DNA of 64,000 bases from Sipunculus nudus (Eukaryota; Annelida; Sipuncula; Golfingiida; Sipunculidae). Position 1 is the first letter of the stretch; each line of letters opens with the position of its first letter. Below, piece after piece: positions 12,606 to 25,802 of this stretch. The position numbers and the translations under genes were made by a program. The stretch covers positions 16,864,001-16,928,000 of the forward strand of contig CM049308.1 of assembly GCA_026874595.1 (NCBI GenBank), given 5' to 3'. The notes below the pieces were generated by a model that saw only the letters and a list, made by a program, of their open reading frames with translations, did no database searches and was not told where the DNA came from.

Positions 12606-15600
12606 CAAGGGCAATGACCTCGGTTGCAGTGAATTCACATCAGTGTTGATCTAACAAGAGGGATTTAACACGAGTGAGCTCAAAAATGTGTATTCCAATG
12701 GGTGAAAGTTTCATTGAAAGCATCTTAATATGTTTTAAAGGGCACTTGTTGCATGGCACTGTTTTAGCAGACCTTTGATTAAGCTGTCCTGCAGTGAATA
12801 GTCCAGCAGTCTGTGATAGGGCAGTTACTCTGTGATGCTGTGCAAGGCTTCCTAGCTGATCTTTCTAGTATTTCATTGTCTTTCAGCCCTTGCACTGCCA
12901 AACATCAAGATGAAGTGGTAATCAATCATAGAGGTCACACAGTTAATAGTAATATAATTCTGTGTTTATGTAAAGGTTTGGCTCAGGGGTCTGTTCTGAT
13001 TTATAAATTCTCCTTTCCCTGGATCACAGTGGTTGAAAGGTCACATGCAGCAAATTTGGGGGTAGAGTGAATAGCTTATTAGTTAATATATCTAATGATA
13101 GTGTACATCTAATGTCATTGGCGTGAATGGTGTATTGCTCAATGTGTCAAAAGAAGATTCCAATGAATCCTGCAGTTTTACAAATTGTGCTCAGGCCACC
13201 ATAAGATTATTTCCCAGAAATTCTGAATCAGCAGTTCAGAGCGCCTGATAGTTGTGTGGTCAACACAAACACCAATATGGTGCCCTTCCCCCAGTACATA
13301 GCAGTATGGTACAAGTTGTTTGAATGGTACAGTTGAGCTTAAGACACACTGGAGAGAATCATTAGCCAGTCGATGGTTATAATAGTTTCAGTAATTTGCA
13401 GAGCAGCGCAGTACATTTTATGTTAGCCATATGATTATAAACCACAAGTGGTTTGTGAAACATGCAGGTTTAGATGTATTGGCTAGATTTTTGCTGACCA
13501 TAGGTTTTGGAAGCGTGTCCAAATGGTTTCAATACATGGGATTGTAAGTATGCCAGATACTCATCTGGTTGCAGTTGCAGGTTGTTAGGTATCTGGTTGA
13601 TTACAATATGACAGTTCATCTTAATGGTTATTTGACAAATGTTTGAGACATGATCGGGAAGGTTAGGTTGTTATGATGAAAGGTAGTGTGTGTGCTGTGC
13701 ACCTAGTTGGATGCAATTTTTTTATAAGCTTTAGAACGTGGAAAGGGTCTTGATGGTTTTAAAATGCTATGGTTACCAAAGATGGTTTACAGTTCATGCG
13801 GACCTTCACCATGTTGCAGCAGGTGGCAGAAAGCAATTTGCAATAGATTTCATAACAAAGGCAGTTTTTAATGGATCTTACATGATGATACATTTTGAAA
13901 ACCATGGACTGTTTGCAATGCCTTTAGCTTGACTTCTGCATTTGGATGAGGGGCAGTGGGAATATGCACTTGTGCCAGTCCTCCAATCTTGGTGTAAATA
14001 TGTAAATTGTCCTAGCTCTGATAGGTAGTGTACAGTTAGCAGACTTGTACTGCCAGGTTAGCTAAAAGCAGAAATGGTATCATATGCATATAAGGGATGG
14101 GATGTTTTTAATTTCATCTGAGTAAAGTGGCACCCTCTGGAGGGTTATGGACAGGATTGTCTCCTTTTTTTAGTCACCAGTTCTCAATAGTGCACAGTGG
14201 TCAGTCGTTATCAGTGTAAGGTCATATGCCCGAATGGAAGGCTATAAAACCCTGTTGTTCATGATTATCAATGTCAGTCCGTGCAATTTTGCATTGGTCT
14301 TAGTCCCTGTTTGAAACAATAGTTTTGAATTTTTAAACAACAGTCTGTAACATGTTTTATTTTGCCCTTTTTATCTTTTATTATTATTATTATAATTATT
14401 ATTATAGTTATTATTATTGTATCGGAGGTCATGTTTAGTTCAAGGACCTTGCTGCTTTAACAAACAAATCCTACTGCCATTTGTATATAATATTACTGCG
14501 GCATATTTCAGGGACTCGCATGTGGGTGTTTGCAATGTACACATGTGTTCATCTTAATGTTTATGATATCTATTTCTTGTTTTAGGAAATGCACTAATGT
14601 TTGGTGGATAGCATACAATAATCACTTAATAGTTATTGGGACAGTAAATGATATGATAACTTGAAAATGCTCTCCTGAATTGGGTAAAGAACCAAAGTGA
14701 ATACCAAGTGAAGACATCCAACATGATCATGTGACCATATGACACCAGTCATAAAGTCAAACTTGGTCACAGTTTGACTCATCAATGTATTAAACAAGAA
14801 CAAGAGTATAAGAGCCAAAAAATAGAAAATCTCTTGCCTTTGTTAAATTAGTTGGCAAGTAACTTAACAACATTTTTATATTTGATGTTAATGTCCTGAC
14901 AATGATTCATTCATAATCAGCTGAGATACATAGATACATGAACAGTTTACCCAGATCAGCAAGTCAATCTTCACTAACAGGAGATAGAGAACAGGAGCTC
15001 CACCTTGTGGCGGGTGATAAAACTACTCCAGTGGATGGCTAACATACACAAAGCAATTGATATTTTGAAAATTTCAGTCCTAAATAACCTTTCATGTAAC
15101 TGTTGTTTATTCATAACTGGAATGCCCACCTGTTTGATGATTATCTTCGATCGTATGTCTGCTAGAAAATTTTTGGTCTACTGGTCATGTTTAATAATTT
15201 TAAGAGAGGCTGCATTTACTTTGGATTTTCTTGTTCATGTAGTGGAGGCCGACCCTTTGCCTGCTGCTTGGTTTTGCTCCTGTTTAAATGAGAAATAACA
15301 AATACTGGGTATGAAAGGTGCTGCCCTGATTGCCATAAACATCAAAACTTGGGTGTTTACACACTTTTGTCCCAGTTGTGTTCTATCTTGTACAATATAT
15401 GTATGTGTTCATTTAAAGAAATATGTAAATTATTTACTAAGCACTTCATTTGTAGCTGTTGAGAAAACCCTAGCTGTGGAGAGTCATACTCTCCAAGCAT
15501 GGTATTAGAATAAAAGATGGGTGCTCCCTGTGCTCATACTAAACATGTCTTCCATATGCATGCTTGGAGAGTAGTTTTTGAGCTAATTGTTGTAGCACTT

Positions 15601-18600
15601 GATCAGACTGTAACATTTGTTGCATTGAATTTGCAAATTTAAATTGTGGAGGAAGGGCTTAGTAACTTTGTATATCAGGGGTGTCTGTCTTTTACAAATA
15701 TGTTGTGAACATGATTTGCAACTCTAGCTTAGGTTGAATATGAACTGAAAAAATCAAATGTATGTTTTAAGAAGACTTAAAGACCTGAGAAAATTATTAA
15801 TGCTTGCCAGTTCATTGCTTAGAACAAGACTTATTTATCAGTGTAGGGGCAAATTCAACAGTTATGGCAGTAGAAAACCAAGAACTTCCATTTAAGGCTT
15901 TAAACAGATCTTTCTATGCATATGCAAGAACATTGTGAGCTTTCATATACTTGGGTTTTTCTTGTGTAGTCGCATTCATTATTACTGATTCTGATGTTTT
16001 ATCTAATTGTTTGTGGTTATCATAGGATTAGGTTTTATAATCTGTTCACTTTTCCCCACCAAGTCTGGAAAATGCTTTCTCAGTTTTGGAATGCACAAAA
16101 CAAGGACTGCCGTGATTAAATGATCTGATGTTAAAAGCAGGAAACCAGTGCAGGGTGCTTCCTGTTTACCAATCCTTTCAAGGGATATAGACTCGCTCTT
16201 TTCATGTTTTATTTAATGTTTTAATATTTGTATGAAAATATTGTTGTACTCTGGTAAGTCAAAGACTTTGTTAAAGATATCTTCTATTAATAAATGATAA
16301 TAATTGTGAAATATAATTAAATATGTAAACATTTGTGCTAGGGGTTCAATAGATAACCACCGTGGTAACCGTGCATTAATATCTGGTGCAAATTGATTCA
16401 CTCAAACCAATAATTTAACTTGTCAGTTTACAAAAATAACACATTTGATCCACCATAGATGCTGCTCTGCTCAAGGCAGTGTATGGTTAAATTTATAAAT
16501 AGTATAGATTTTTAGATATAACGGAAAATAAAGTATTTCATGAAATTCATAAGACTGGCTCATAATACATGTTAATTTTAGGTTGTTGGATACATATTCA
16601 CACTTCAAGTATACTGGGACTTACTTGTATTGCATAATGGTTGAATCCAGATGTCTTCATTATACATGCCATTTATTGTGTCATTATTGTCATATTTGGC
16701 AGTTCAATCAAGATAAGACTTGTTCAAGAGGTGACTTTGGTATAGCTCGCAAGAGCCTACCTTTTCCTTTGTTCTTATGGGTGCTGTAACCGATTTACCT
16801 ATTGGTGCATTTTGTGTTTATTTTCAATGTTCAGTGCCTATACAGCTCGCTTTCAGATTATACTAAAAATGAAATGCTTTAAGAGATTTCAGGTGTGGGT
16901 TCTTTATTAAAATGTTTACATATTTTCTCAGGTTAGATTAAACATAGATAAATCATAAATCGCTATTTCATCAGATAACATATTTTGATTATTATGATAT
17001 CAGGTTAGGATGCCTACCTTTTTGATAGTCCTGATGGGTTTTGAGGATAATTCAACTCGCATAAATTCAAGATTAGATGATTTAGGGATTAGCTTCCATT
17101 ACACACGGACACTCTAGACCAATTAGTAATAGAACTCAACATGTCATTGTAATTAATACTGTCATCAGCCGTGCAATTCTACGCAATAACTTGTCGTTCT
17201 TTGATGGATAAAGTGCAATTGGTAAAGTGTTCATAATTTTACAAGCTGATTGTTATTGATCTAGTGGTTATGGTGACTATACCGATGTACAGCTCCGTAG
17301 ACACATTTTTATCTGTGGTTCTTTGGGTTAAAGGGAAGACTTGTTTATATGTACAGTGTATATAGGCGTAGATATATAATAAAGGTACCATTTCTTTATA
17401 AGAATGTGGGACTTTTTGTCTTTCTAACCAGTTAATGTGCAAATGAACATCCCAGGTTCGTACAACTTCATCCACCTTCATTCTTTTAAATTCTCGGGAA
17501 GAGTGGGGTTGTTTTCAGACCGTTGAAATAATCAAGAGCTAGAAGACAGATACTGAAAAGCATTGACTTTTTCATCACACATTTCCTAAAAGAAGAAAAT
17601 TTGTAGAGAGATGGGAGCCTGATGGTGACATGCTGGCCGCACCATCACAGCACGCTGCTCGTGATGCACCCCCCATAGCTCTAAACTTTGAACTTGCTTT
17701 AACCAGTGACTTCCAGGAAAGTCTTGTTTTTCGCCTTTGAAATATTCGTGACCCTGGAAAATCCCGAAAATAGTGCATTGCAATCCAGTGTAGATGCTAT
17801 AACAGCTTAGTTTGTTTTGTTAGAGTACCATTTTGGGACCATGCAAGAGGACGGAAGAAGAAAGGCTTCTCAAGACAACATGGATAAATACGCATACTAC
17901 AATATTAACTGCAGCAAACCCTTCATTCGAGGGCATATGAAAACATACTTTCATTTGAACATCTACAAGAAACGACTTGATCAAAGTGTGGGACCATGGA
18001 AGCATGGGCGTTAGGCAAGAGGATCATGGCAGTGGTCCCCAGCTCTTTGTATTCTGTGTCACACTTACCTTTGAGGGCATATTTACTATTGTAAGCAGCT
18101 CCACCTAGATATATGTGGAGGGGCTATATTGAGGAGAGGACCTCGGGGACATTCTTAAGGTAATAATGCAAGGAAGTGGTATGACATGGTCGATACGCTG
18201 CCCACAGTTATGTACGTGCAATCCTGAAACGGTGACTTACAAAAGACCACAAAGGTGTACCCAAGACGCAACGCATTGAAAAAGATTTTGCAACTGACCC
18301 CATGCCAAAATAATCTACCTGCGAAGATTAAGTACTATAATGAGTCGCAAGATAAAGAGAGACCAATTAATAGATTGACCATGTAAAGAGAAACAAGAAA
18401 ATCCATTAAAACTCGCTGGAAAAAGGCAGTTTATTCAGAGGACACTGATTAGATTTAGACAGAGAGGTTGAACATCAAATTATAACCAAAACATCACGCA
18501 TCATGAACGTATGGAGTGACTTGTTAACAATAACCTTGCAAGTGGTTTTGCGGATGTTAGGTTTAGGAGATGCAAAATCTGCCCATAGACGAGCTGGAAT

Positions 18601-19160
18601 TCCGTGCAAAACATTAAAGAATTGCCCTTCAGCGGTGATGGTTGTTACTTAGATTGATTTGGATGAACGGCCAAATACCAGGAAGTGGATGAAAGAAAAG
18701 AATGTGCCCATGGCAAATGAGTAAATTTGTAAGTTCTGATCCAAGTAAGTTTTAAACCTGGAAAGATTTCCCACAGCATGTCTAGGAATATGCCTGATAC
18801 ATCAATAAGTCCCTAGTCCGAGGAAGAATTCCAAGCTGAATCAAGTGAACAATTGTTGACAAAATCTGTTCAAAATATGTTCAAAACCAGGACAGAACTC
18901 CAGACCTGATTTTGCCACCCTGTGGTCTTGTTCCATGTGGTCAAATTTCCATGGAAGTTAAGGGGCATATGATTATGTAAGAGTAACTGCACTGAACAAA
19001 CAAGAGAACAGTGTCATTCTACACAAGCCATCGTAAAACGGACATTAAAAAACATAAATGTGTCCTGTTTTGATGCATTTTAGTCCGTGTTTTGAAAAAG
19101 AGGTTCACATAACCATCGCTGGAACTGGATGACTGGCACCAGGTGGCAGCTCCTGATGCC
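12606..19160. other. Intergenic DNA without a recognised gene
   Basis: AT-rich unique DNA. I see an (ATT)n run (about 14378-14418) but no exon with coding character plus splice sites, no RNA gene and no mobile element with visible ends. The stretch 17.8-18.9 kb is less AT-rich and has several short open frames on both strands; none resembles a known protein. Confidence 0.5.
14378..14418. repeat. (ATT)n microsatellite, interrupted
   Basis: Trinucleotide ATT/TTA repeats of about 40 bases broken by two or three substitutions. Confidence 0.8.
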
Positions 19161-19164
19161 AAAC

Positions 19165-20176
19165 ATCGTCTTGTTTGATCAGTCCGATGTTCATGTGGTG
19201 TCATGTTTAATAAGTCAAGATTTCATATGATGAAATGCTTGATCAGTCAGGTGTTTCTGTGGTGCCATATACTTGATCAGTCAGGTGTTCCTTTTGTGCC
19301 ATATACTTGACCAGTTAGGGGTTTTTGTGGCGTTGTGCTTGATCAGTCATGTATCAGGAGTTCGTGTGGCATCCTGCTTGATCAGTCATGTGTTCCTGGA
19401 ATGTCTGGTTTGTTCAGTTAGTTGTTCCTCTTGTGCCATATACTTGACTCATGAGGGGATTATGTAGTGTTGTGCTTAATCTATCTACTATCAAGTGTTC
19501 GTGTGGCGCCCAGCTTGAACAGTCAGGTGTTCCTGGGTTGTCCAGCCTGATCAGCCAGGTGTTCCTGGGGTGTCCAGTTTGATCGGTCTGATGTTCCTTG
19601 GGTGTCCGATTTGATCACTCAGGTGATCCTTGGTGCCCGGCTTGATCAGTCGCATGTTCCCGGGGTGTCCCGTTTTATCAGTCGCATGTTTCTGGGGTGT
19701 CCCGTTTGATCAGTCAGGTGTTCCTGGGTTGTCCGGTTTGATCAGTCACGTATTGCTGGAGTGTCCGGTTTGATCAGTCAGGTGTTGCTGGGGTGTCCGG
19801 TTTGATCAGTCAGATGTCCCTGGGTTGTCCGGTTTGATCAGTCACATGTTCCTGGGGTGTCTGGTTTGATCAGTCACATGTTCCTAGGTTGTCCGGTTTG
19901 ATCAGTCAGGTGTTCCTGGGTTGTCCGGTTTGATCAGTCACGTGTTCCTGGGGTGTCCAGCTTGAGCAGTCAGGTGTTCCTGGAGTGTCCGGTTTGATCA
20001 GTCACGTGTTCCTGGGGTGTCCGGTTTGATCAGTCAGGTGTTCCTAGGTTGTCTAGTTTGATCAGTCAGGTGTTCCTGGGGTGTCCGTCTTGAGCAGTCA
20101 CGTGTTCCTGGAGTGTCCGGTTTGATCAGTCAGGTGTTCCTTCGTGTGATGAAATGTTTGATCAGTCAGATGTTAA
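19165..20176. repeat. Minisatellite, 32-bp unit, more than 20 copies
   Basis: Each unit contains GATCAGTCA followed by (c/g)(a/g)TGTTCCTGG, then a GTGTCCGGTTT-type segment. From about 19500 to 20165 the period is a regular 32 bases; from 19165 to 19500 the units are diverged and spaced irregularly, with a 'gtgccatatactt' variant. Units alternate between 'caggtgttcc' and 'cacatgttcc/cacgtgttcc' forms, and several carry the E-box CACGTG. The array is GC-richer than its surroundings. Spacers are absent, so it is not a CRISPR array. Confidence 0.9.
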
Positions 20177-23100
20177 TGTTTTAATTTAATATGTTTACAT
20201 TTCATGTGTAGCGATATCTCAAAATTACTCATATTCACTTCTGATAAACATGGCAAGAGTACGCTACCATACACTTTCCCATCCCAAGCTTTTTTGGGTT
20301 TGGTCACACTTAAATGAATTAATTAATTTTTTAGGAATATTTCATTTGAATCAAACAAGTCATTTGAGACTCGAAAGTTAACTCATATCTTCAGATATTA
20401 TGGCAGCAATGTGTGTCTCGTAAGTCTCCTGACCTGATTAGTTTTTGAATGATTTTCGATTTTTTTTTATTTTTAAATTATTAATTCTACATATGCGTAG
20501 CAATCTAAAGCAACTGTTATTCATTCCGCATTATAATTAACATGGGAATGTATCAAATGTAGGACAGTATCTCCCAACCTGATCATTCGGTATAACAAAA
20601 TAGGTCCAGTAATGGCCACCAGATGTCGATACGTGTTGTGTACTTTTGGTCCTGCCTTCCGTTGTCAGCTCCTGTTTCTAATGGCAAACAGCCATTATCC
20701 CTTTGATCTGTCAGCGTATATTTTTACAATTCTATTATTATTTATTATTCTATTAAGATTCTTTTGTAAGCCTCTGCATTACACAAACATACATACATAT
20801 GAATTCAATTAAGCATAAGAAAATATGCATATACGAGCAAACGGGAAATAACCGTAGAAAAAAAGGCAGGACTGCCTTTTGCGAAAGTGTTGGCGAAATT
20901 CATGAGAACCCATAATCAAAAAAGGCCATTGTAAACCGTTTCCTTTATTTGGCAATACTGACAGGCCAAAATTTTTCACTCAAGTTATTCCAGAATCCGT
21001 GAGAAGTTTAACTTTATCTCATTTCTGTTACAGGTATATATTTAACATTAATGTGTATATTATAAAATTTTATCATTGCAGTATGTTTTATCAGATTTTT
21101 ACCACATATTGCAACACTCTTTCAAACGAATATCCACTTGATTACAATAATGACATCACTTTGTTAACAATCTTTTCTGTTCATGTTAGGAAAAATAAAT
21201 TTATTTACATATAAATGTCTCTTTGTTTATATTAAAATAATTTTCCTCAGCCAATATTTGGTGTTTAATATAGGCATTAAAATATATTTGAATAAAAAAA
21301 AAAAAATAAGTAGGCTTTGCCCAGCTGATCTGTACATATGGAGCTATATACATGATAACACATTCAAGTTAGAGCATGCGTGAAGATTCAGACTCGGATT
21401 TTTTTCTCTTTCACGGGTTTCAAAATAATGGGACTTTATAGTCGGCTTTAAGGTGGCAGGACTGGTCCCCCCACCTGACCTGACTTTGTTTCAGTTTTTC
21501 CTTTGCATGGAACAATCTAATGCTTTAATACCAACTAAAGTATACATTTTCCGAAAGCTAAGAAAATTCTCTATAGTTTGGTGATAATAAACTTTGTTTC
21601 GGAGGAACAGGTTTGAATTTGTAAGAATTTTAATTTAATTTAATTTTAATTTTTAACAAAAAATCGTTAATCCCAGCACAACTAAAGCAGATACAGAAAA
21701 TCTCAATTAAATCGAGAATTTAGATAATTATCCCCAGGCGTTTTTTTGGGCTGGAATAAACGTGGCTCGGACATGGAAATGGACTCAACTGGTCTTGTCT
21801 ACGGTTTGCATTGTGGGGTGTTATTACTTCGACATAGCCTGGGCTTGGCTTTAAGAGATCAATTTCTCGCCAACCACGAATGAAACCCTTTTGACCTCTG
21901 AGGTGAGTTCTGTGTTTTTGGTGTAGTTTAACTGCACTTTAATACGCCCAGCATGACCAGAACTTTCATAAGCATGAAGGCTTAACAACAAATTTCTTCC
22001 GGGTCACCGATCTATAAATATTAATGCGAAATAAATACAATATTCAAATGTATCGTTAAGACTTGTTAAAATATTTCAAACAATAAATATTTCAATATTT
22101 TTCTTTTTTGTCCTGACCTTTTGTGTCCCTAAGAACTTAGGGGATAGGAGATAAAATGAAGGCAAAATGCTTGTTCTTTGGATTATTTCAAAAGAAACAG
22201 TGGAAAAATTATTTCATTGCAGTATCCTCAAATGCATGCTTCAATTCAAGGATTCATAAATATTAAATACTATTTTTTTTTTCAAAATTAGTGATTATTT
22301 TTAGTGATATTTTTTGGCGCAATTTTATTTCAGAAGCATCTTATTAATTACAATGAATTACAGCAGTAATGCAGATAGCATATACGGCTGTTATTATTTT
22401 CCTGATACAAATAATCAAGTCATATTAATACCAAATTTTATCACCGGTGTTTAAACCAAACGACACAAAGGGAAAGATGACCAGGAGAGTGTAACAGTTG
22501 GTATTTAACGTGTCTACTCTCAGAACAACGGGACACATGCAGCCAGCAGGAGGCATTTTAGTTGCTTTATTAAGGCCTTAATTAGTCATGCTTTTTTTTG
22601 TGAATAACAGGTCGGAAATCTGTATATATTGCAAAGAAAGTGCTCCTGAGTTCTACGATCTGTCCACACACACACACAAACACACAAACATATATACATT
22701 ATTGCCCCGTACCAGTTACAAATTATTTCACGCCACAATTATGAGGCTTTGGCCCCTGGTAATCCTAAATTTCTTTGTATCTTTTAAAAAAGTTTTACAT
22801 TTTGCTGATCAACGTTGAAATAAAGACTTGCAAAGAAGGTGTTTTTTTTCCCAAATAGAACATTAAGACTATTAGACACGGTGTTGCACTTTTGTTGTAT
22901 TGTAAATATTGTAAATATTCTTTTACAAAATGTACGTTCATTTATTTATAAAATATAAACGTAGCATAAAGCAAATAATATAGCCTTGATCTTTCCAGCT
23001 TATGAAAAACCATTAAAGCTGCCCATTACCTACCATTTTGAAAACCGAATTTATGTGATTTCTGGCTTCCTCTATGTATATATTAATGATTTAAGGGCAA

Positions 23101-23339
23101 TTATGGTTGTAAAAAGTTCTTATAAGGCCTTCGTGAAGGATGTATGAACTTTCGTTTATCAACGTGTTTATGTACAAAGGAATTCTGACAAAGGGGAAAA
23201 ACGTATAACCTAAGGTGGTAGGTTGGGTATATGCGAAGGTAAAAATGTCACTTGTTGCAAACCGCCATTCACAATTTAAAGCTCTCACTTATCTGACTTG
23301 TTGCTGATGCCCTTGTTGAATTTATTTGAATTATTTTGG

Positions 23340-23458
<119 letters not shown>

Positions 23459-23680
23459 AGCCTTTGTGCGGTGAAATGAACGTTTACTGGCCTATTTTTA
23501 TATTAGCTCCAAGGGAGTTCCCAGGATAGCAGACATATAAATTGCGAAAAACCGTGTTTTAAAAATACGTTTGACAATGACCAAAACTTGCCGATTTAAT
23601 TATAATATTTAAAGACTGGTCCCAGAAAACAAAAGGGTCTGTTGACGAACTAAATGGTCAACATCCATGATGAATTTCAA

Positions 23681-23696
23681 CCCCCCCCCCCCCCCC
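23681..23696. repeat. Poly-C tract
   Basis: Sixteen C residues in a row. Similar homopolymers occur at 45817-45831 (G), 54665-54677 (C) and 58217-58235 (G). Confidence 0.9.
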
Positions 23697-24165
23697 TTTC
23701 ACAGACTGCAATAGAATGAAAGCCGAATCTCGATCGAGTGGAAGCCAGGTGTAATGAATATGGAGACGTCGCCACCTCGTAGGAATTTAAGGAACTAAAG
23801 GCCCGCTGTGTTCCAACGCCCCTATCTGTCACACAGTATTTTTTCACGATATTTCCTATAAATTTATTTCCTTAACTACTTCAAAGCAACTGTTATCATG
23901 GTACGAAATACGAAGACTTGTTAATTTAAATAAGTATAATATATATATATATATATATATACAGTTATACACTTTGATTTTTTTTTTAAAGAAAGAGCTG
24001 CAAGCATAATAGCGTCATTTCAAGTTACCATCATCTATTGATGCATGTAATAAAAGAAGGACGTGTGTAAAACGAAACGTGTATTTTACAAAACGTATCG
24101 CGTATTGTCTTGTATTAATAACATGTCAGAGGTTATGAACAAAAGTATACATAAAACAAGTGAAT

Positions 24166-24757
24166 GGAACTGAAAAAGTCCTATTTTAAAGTTAATTTCC
24201 TATTTTCTGATAACAACGGAACCGGAAATTAACTTTTCAAATAAAGTCTGGTCTCTTCTCCAAAGTACTGACTAAATTATTTATGACCCGGAACTGTTTC
24301 TGCCATTTTGTTCAATAGACTGGCTTCAACTCTTAGAGATTACCGCTAATGAGGTTTTAATAAATGGGGTACAAGTCTAATGCTGGTTCCCTAATCTTTC
24401 AAAAGGGTCTACACCATAGACATACGCTGTTAGCTCATTCCGCCAAGTCCACATACGTTTTAATCTTTATATTAATTTAGAGTAAGTGGCAATGAAACGG
24501 TTACCGAAAGGAACTTAAAAAGTCCTATATTAAGGTTAATTTCCTATTTTCTGATCACAACAGAACTGGAAATCAACTTTTCAAATAAAGTTTGGTCTCT
24601 TCTCCAAAATAATGATTTAATCATTTATGACCCGGAACTGTTTCTGCCATTTTGTTAAATAGACTGGCTCCAACTCTCAGAGATTAGTGTTAAAGAGGTT
24701 TAATAAGTAAGTGGGGTACAAGACTAATTACTAGTTCCCTAATCTTTCAAAAGCGTC
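24166..24757. repeat. Two 245-bp direct repeats, 344 bp apart
   Basis: 24166-24410 and 24510-24757 are clear copies: both run from 'ggaact-aaaaagtcctat' through 'ttcctattttctgat', 'ttatgacccggaactg', 'ctgccattttgtt', 'agactggct' to 'ttccctaatctttcaaaag'. They differ by scattered substitutions and one small insertion. About 100 unrelated bases separate them. No coding frame or terminal repeats are visible; origin unknown. Confidence 0.85.
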
Positions 24758-25802
24758 TGCATTTGGCGAGACGCCGTTACTTTTGGTAGTGTCTATCCGC
24801 ACGACAGCCGTGTGTTCCTGTATATCGTACACTAAATGTATTTTATTTTTCATAATATAGTTACTTCAATTATCGGAGGAATTATAATTGTTGGGAAATT
24901 GATACAAAACAAAACTCATGAACAGAAATAAACATACCACAAAGAAACTTGTTATGACAGCCGGCCAAGGAACATTCGTGTATTTGGCCCGGCCCAGGCT
25001 TTTCCAGTTTTATGCACTTATTGTCTTACTTGTAAGTATTAAGTTTACGTAATTCACCTACAACTTTTTTAAATAGTTCAGTTGTGCTGAGGTGTCTGTT
25101 ACCAGCCATATTATCGTTAGCAGTTGTTAGGTTTTATATTATATTATATGAGAGGCTGTTGTGCGGATTGTAGACTACTTCTTATCGGCACGACGGTCGT
25201 TTATCCCTTTTCTTAATTAAGGGTGAGTGGCAAGAAACCCGGAAACCGCTAGCGCATAGGATGAATGCATATTTTGGGAGACAGTGTGGTGAGTTTTCGT
25301 CCATTGATTCCAATCTGCACATTACTATATAAAAAAGAAAATGTCATTAGACTGGCTGGTTTTGGTAAGACCACAGTCGCTTGAATATCTATTATCAGTA
25401 TTTCAGTATTTGTGGGTGTGCTTTTATTGAGAAATGGACGAAACTTGACACTAAATGAGTATATAATATAGTTGTGTGAAAAACTTGTGTCTTGCGTAGA
25501 ACTTCGTATGGAGGTAGTGTGTATCAGTAAAGAGGTGCCCAAAACACGTATTTGTCCAATGCTCGATCGCTGTTACTAAATTTTCCTTTAAATAAGGTTT
25601 CAAGCGACGGTGCTAAGACTGTTCTAGAAATATGTGAGTAGAAGTGTTAAGTTAGAGGAAGAATTCAAAGGTAGCTGTAGATGCATATTAACTACCATTT
25701 AATGCTTACTGTATATTTCTAAATACAGACACAATGTGGGACGGTGTTAAGAAGCCCAAATTCTTTTGTTAAGATGCTGAGCAAAAAGAAGGTCTATCAC
25801 GT
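24758..25802. other. Non-coding DNA between the direct repeats and the nested elements
   Basis: I see nothing that I can name. A segment 'gtgagtggcaagaaacccggaaacc' (about 25223) resembles 'gtaagtggcaatgaaacggttacc' at 24483, so decayed relatives of the upstream repeat may be present. The 97-codon open frame on the - strand has no recognisable domain. Confidence 0.4.

Noticed and set aside
17800-18700. Decayed transposase gene
   Set aside because: Less AT-rich with short frames on both strands, but no motif of any transposase family could be recognised.
19165-20176. CRISPR-like direct repeats
   Set aside because: Head-to-tail 32-bp units without unique spacers, in a eukaryotic intron-bearing genome; this is a minisatellite.
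20866-20890. Bacterial-type terminator hairpin
   Set aside because: 'aaaaaggcaggactgcctttt' is a hairpin, but the context is eukaryotic and no gene ends there.
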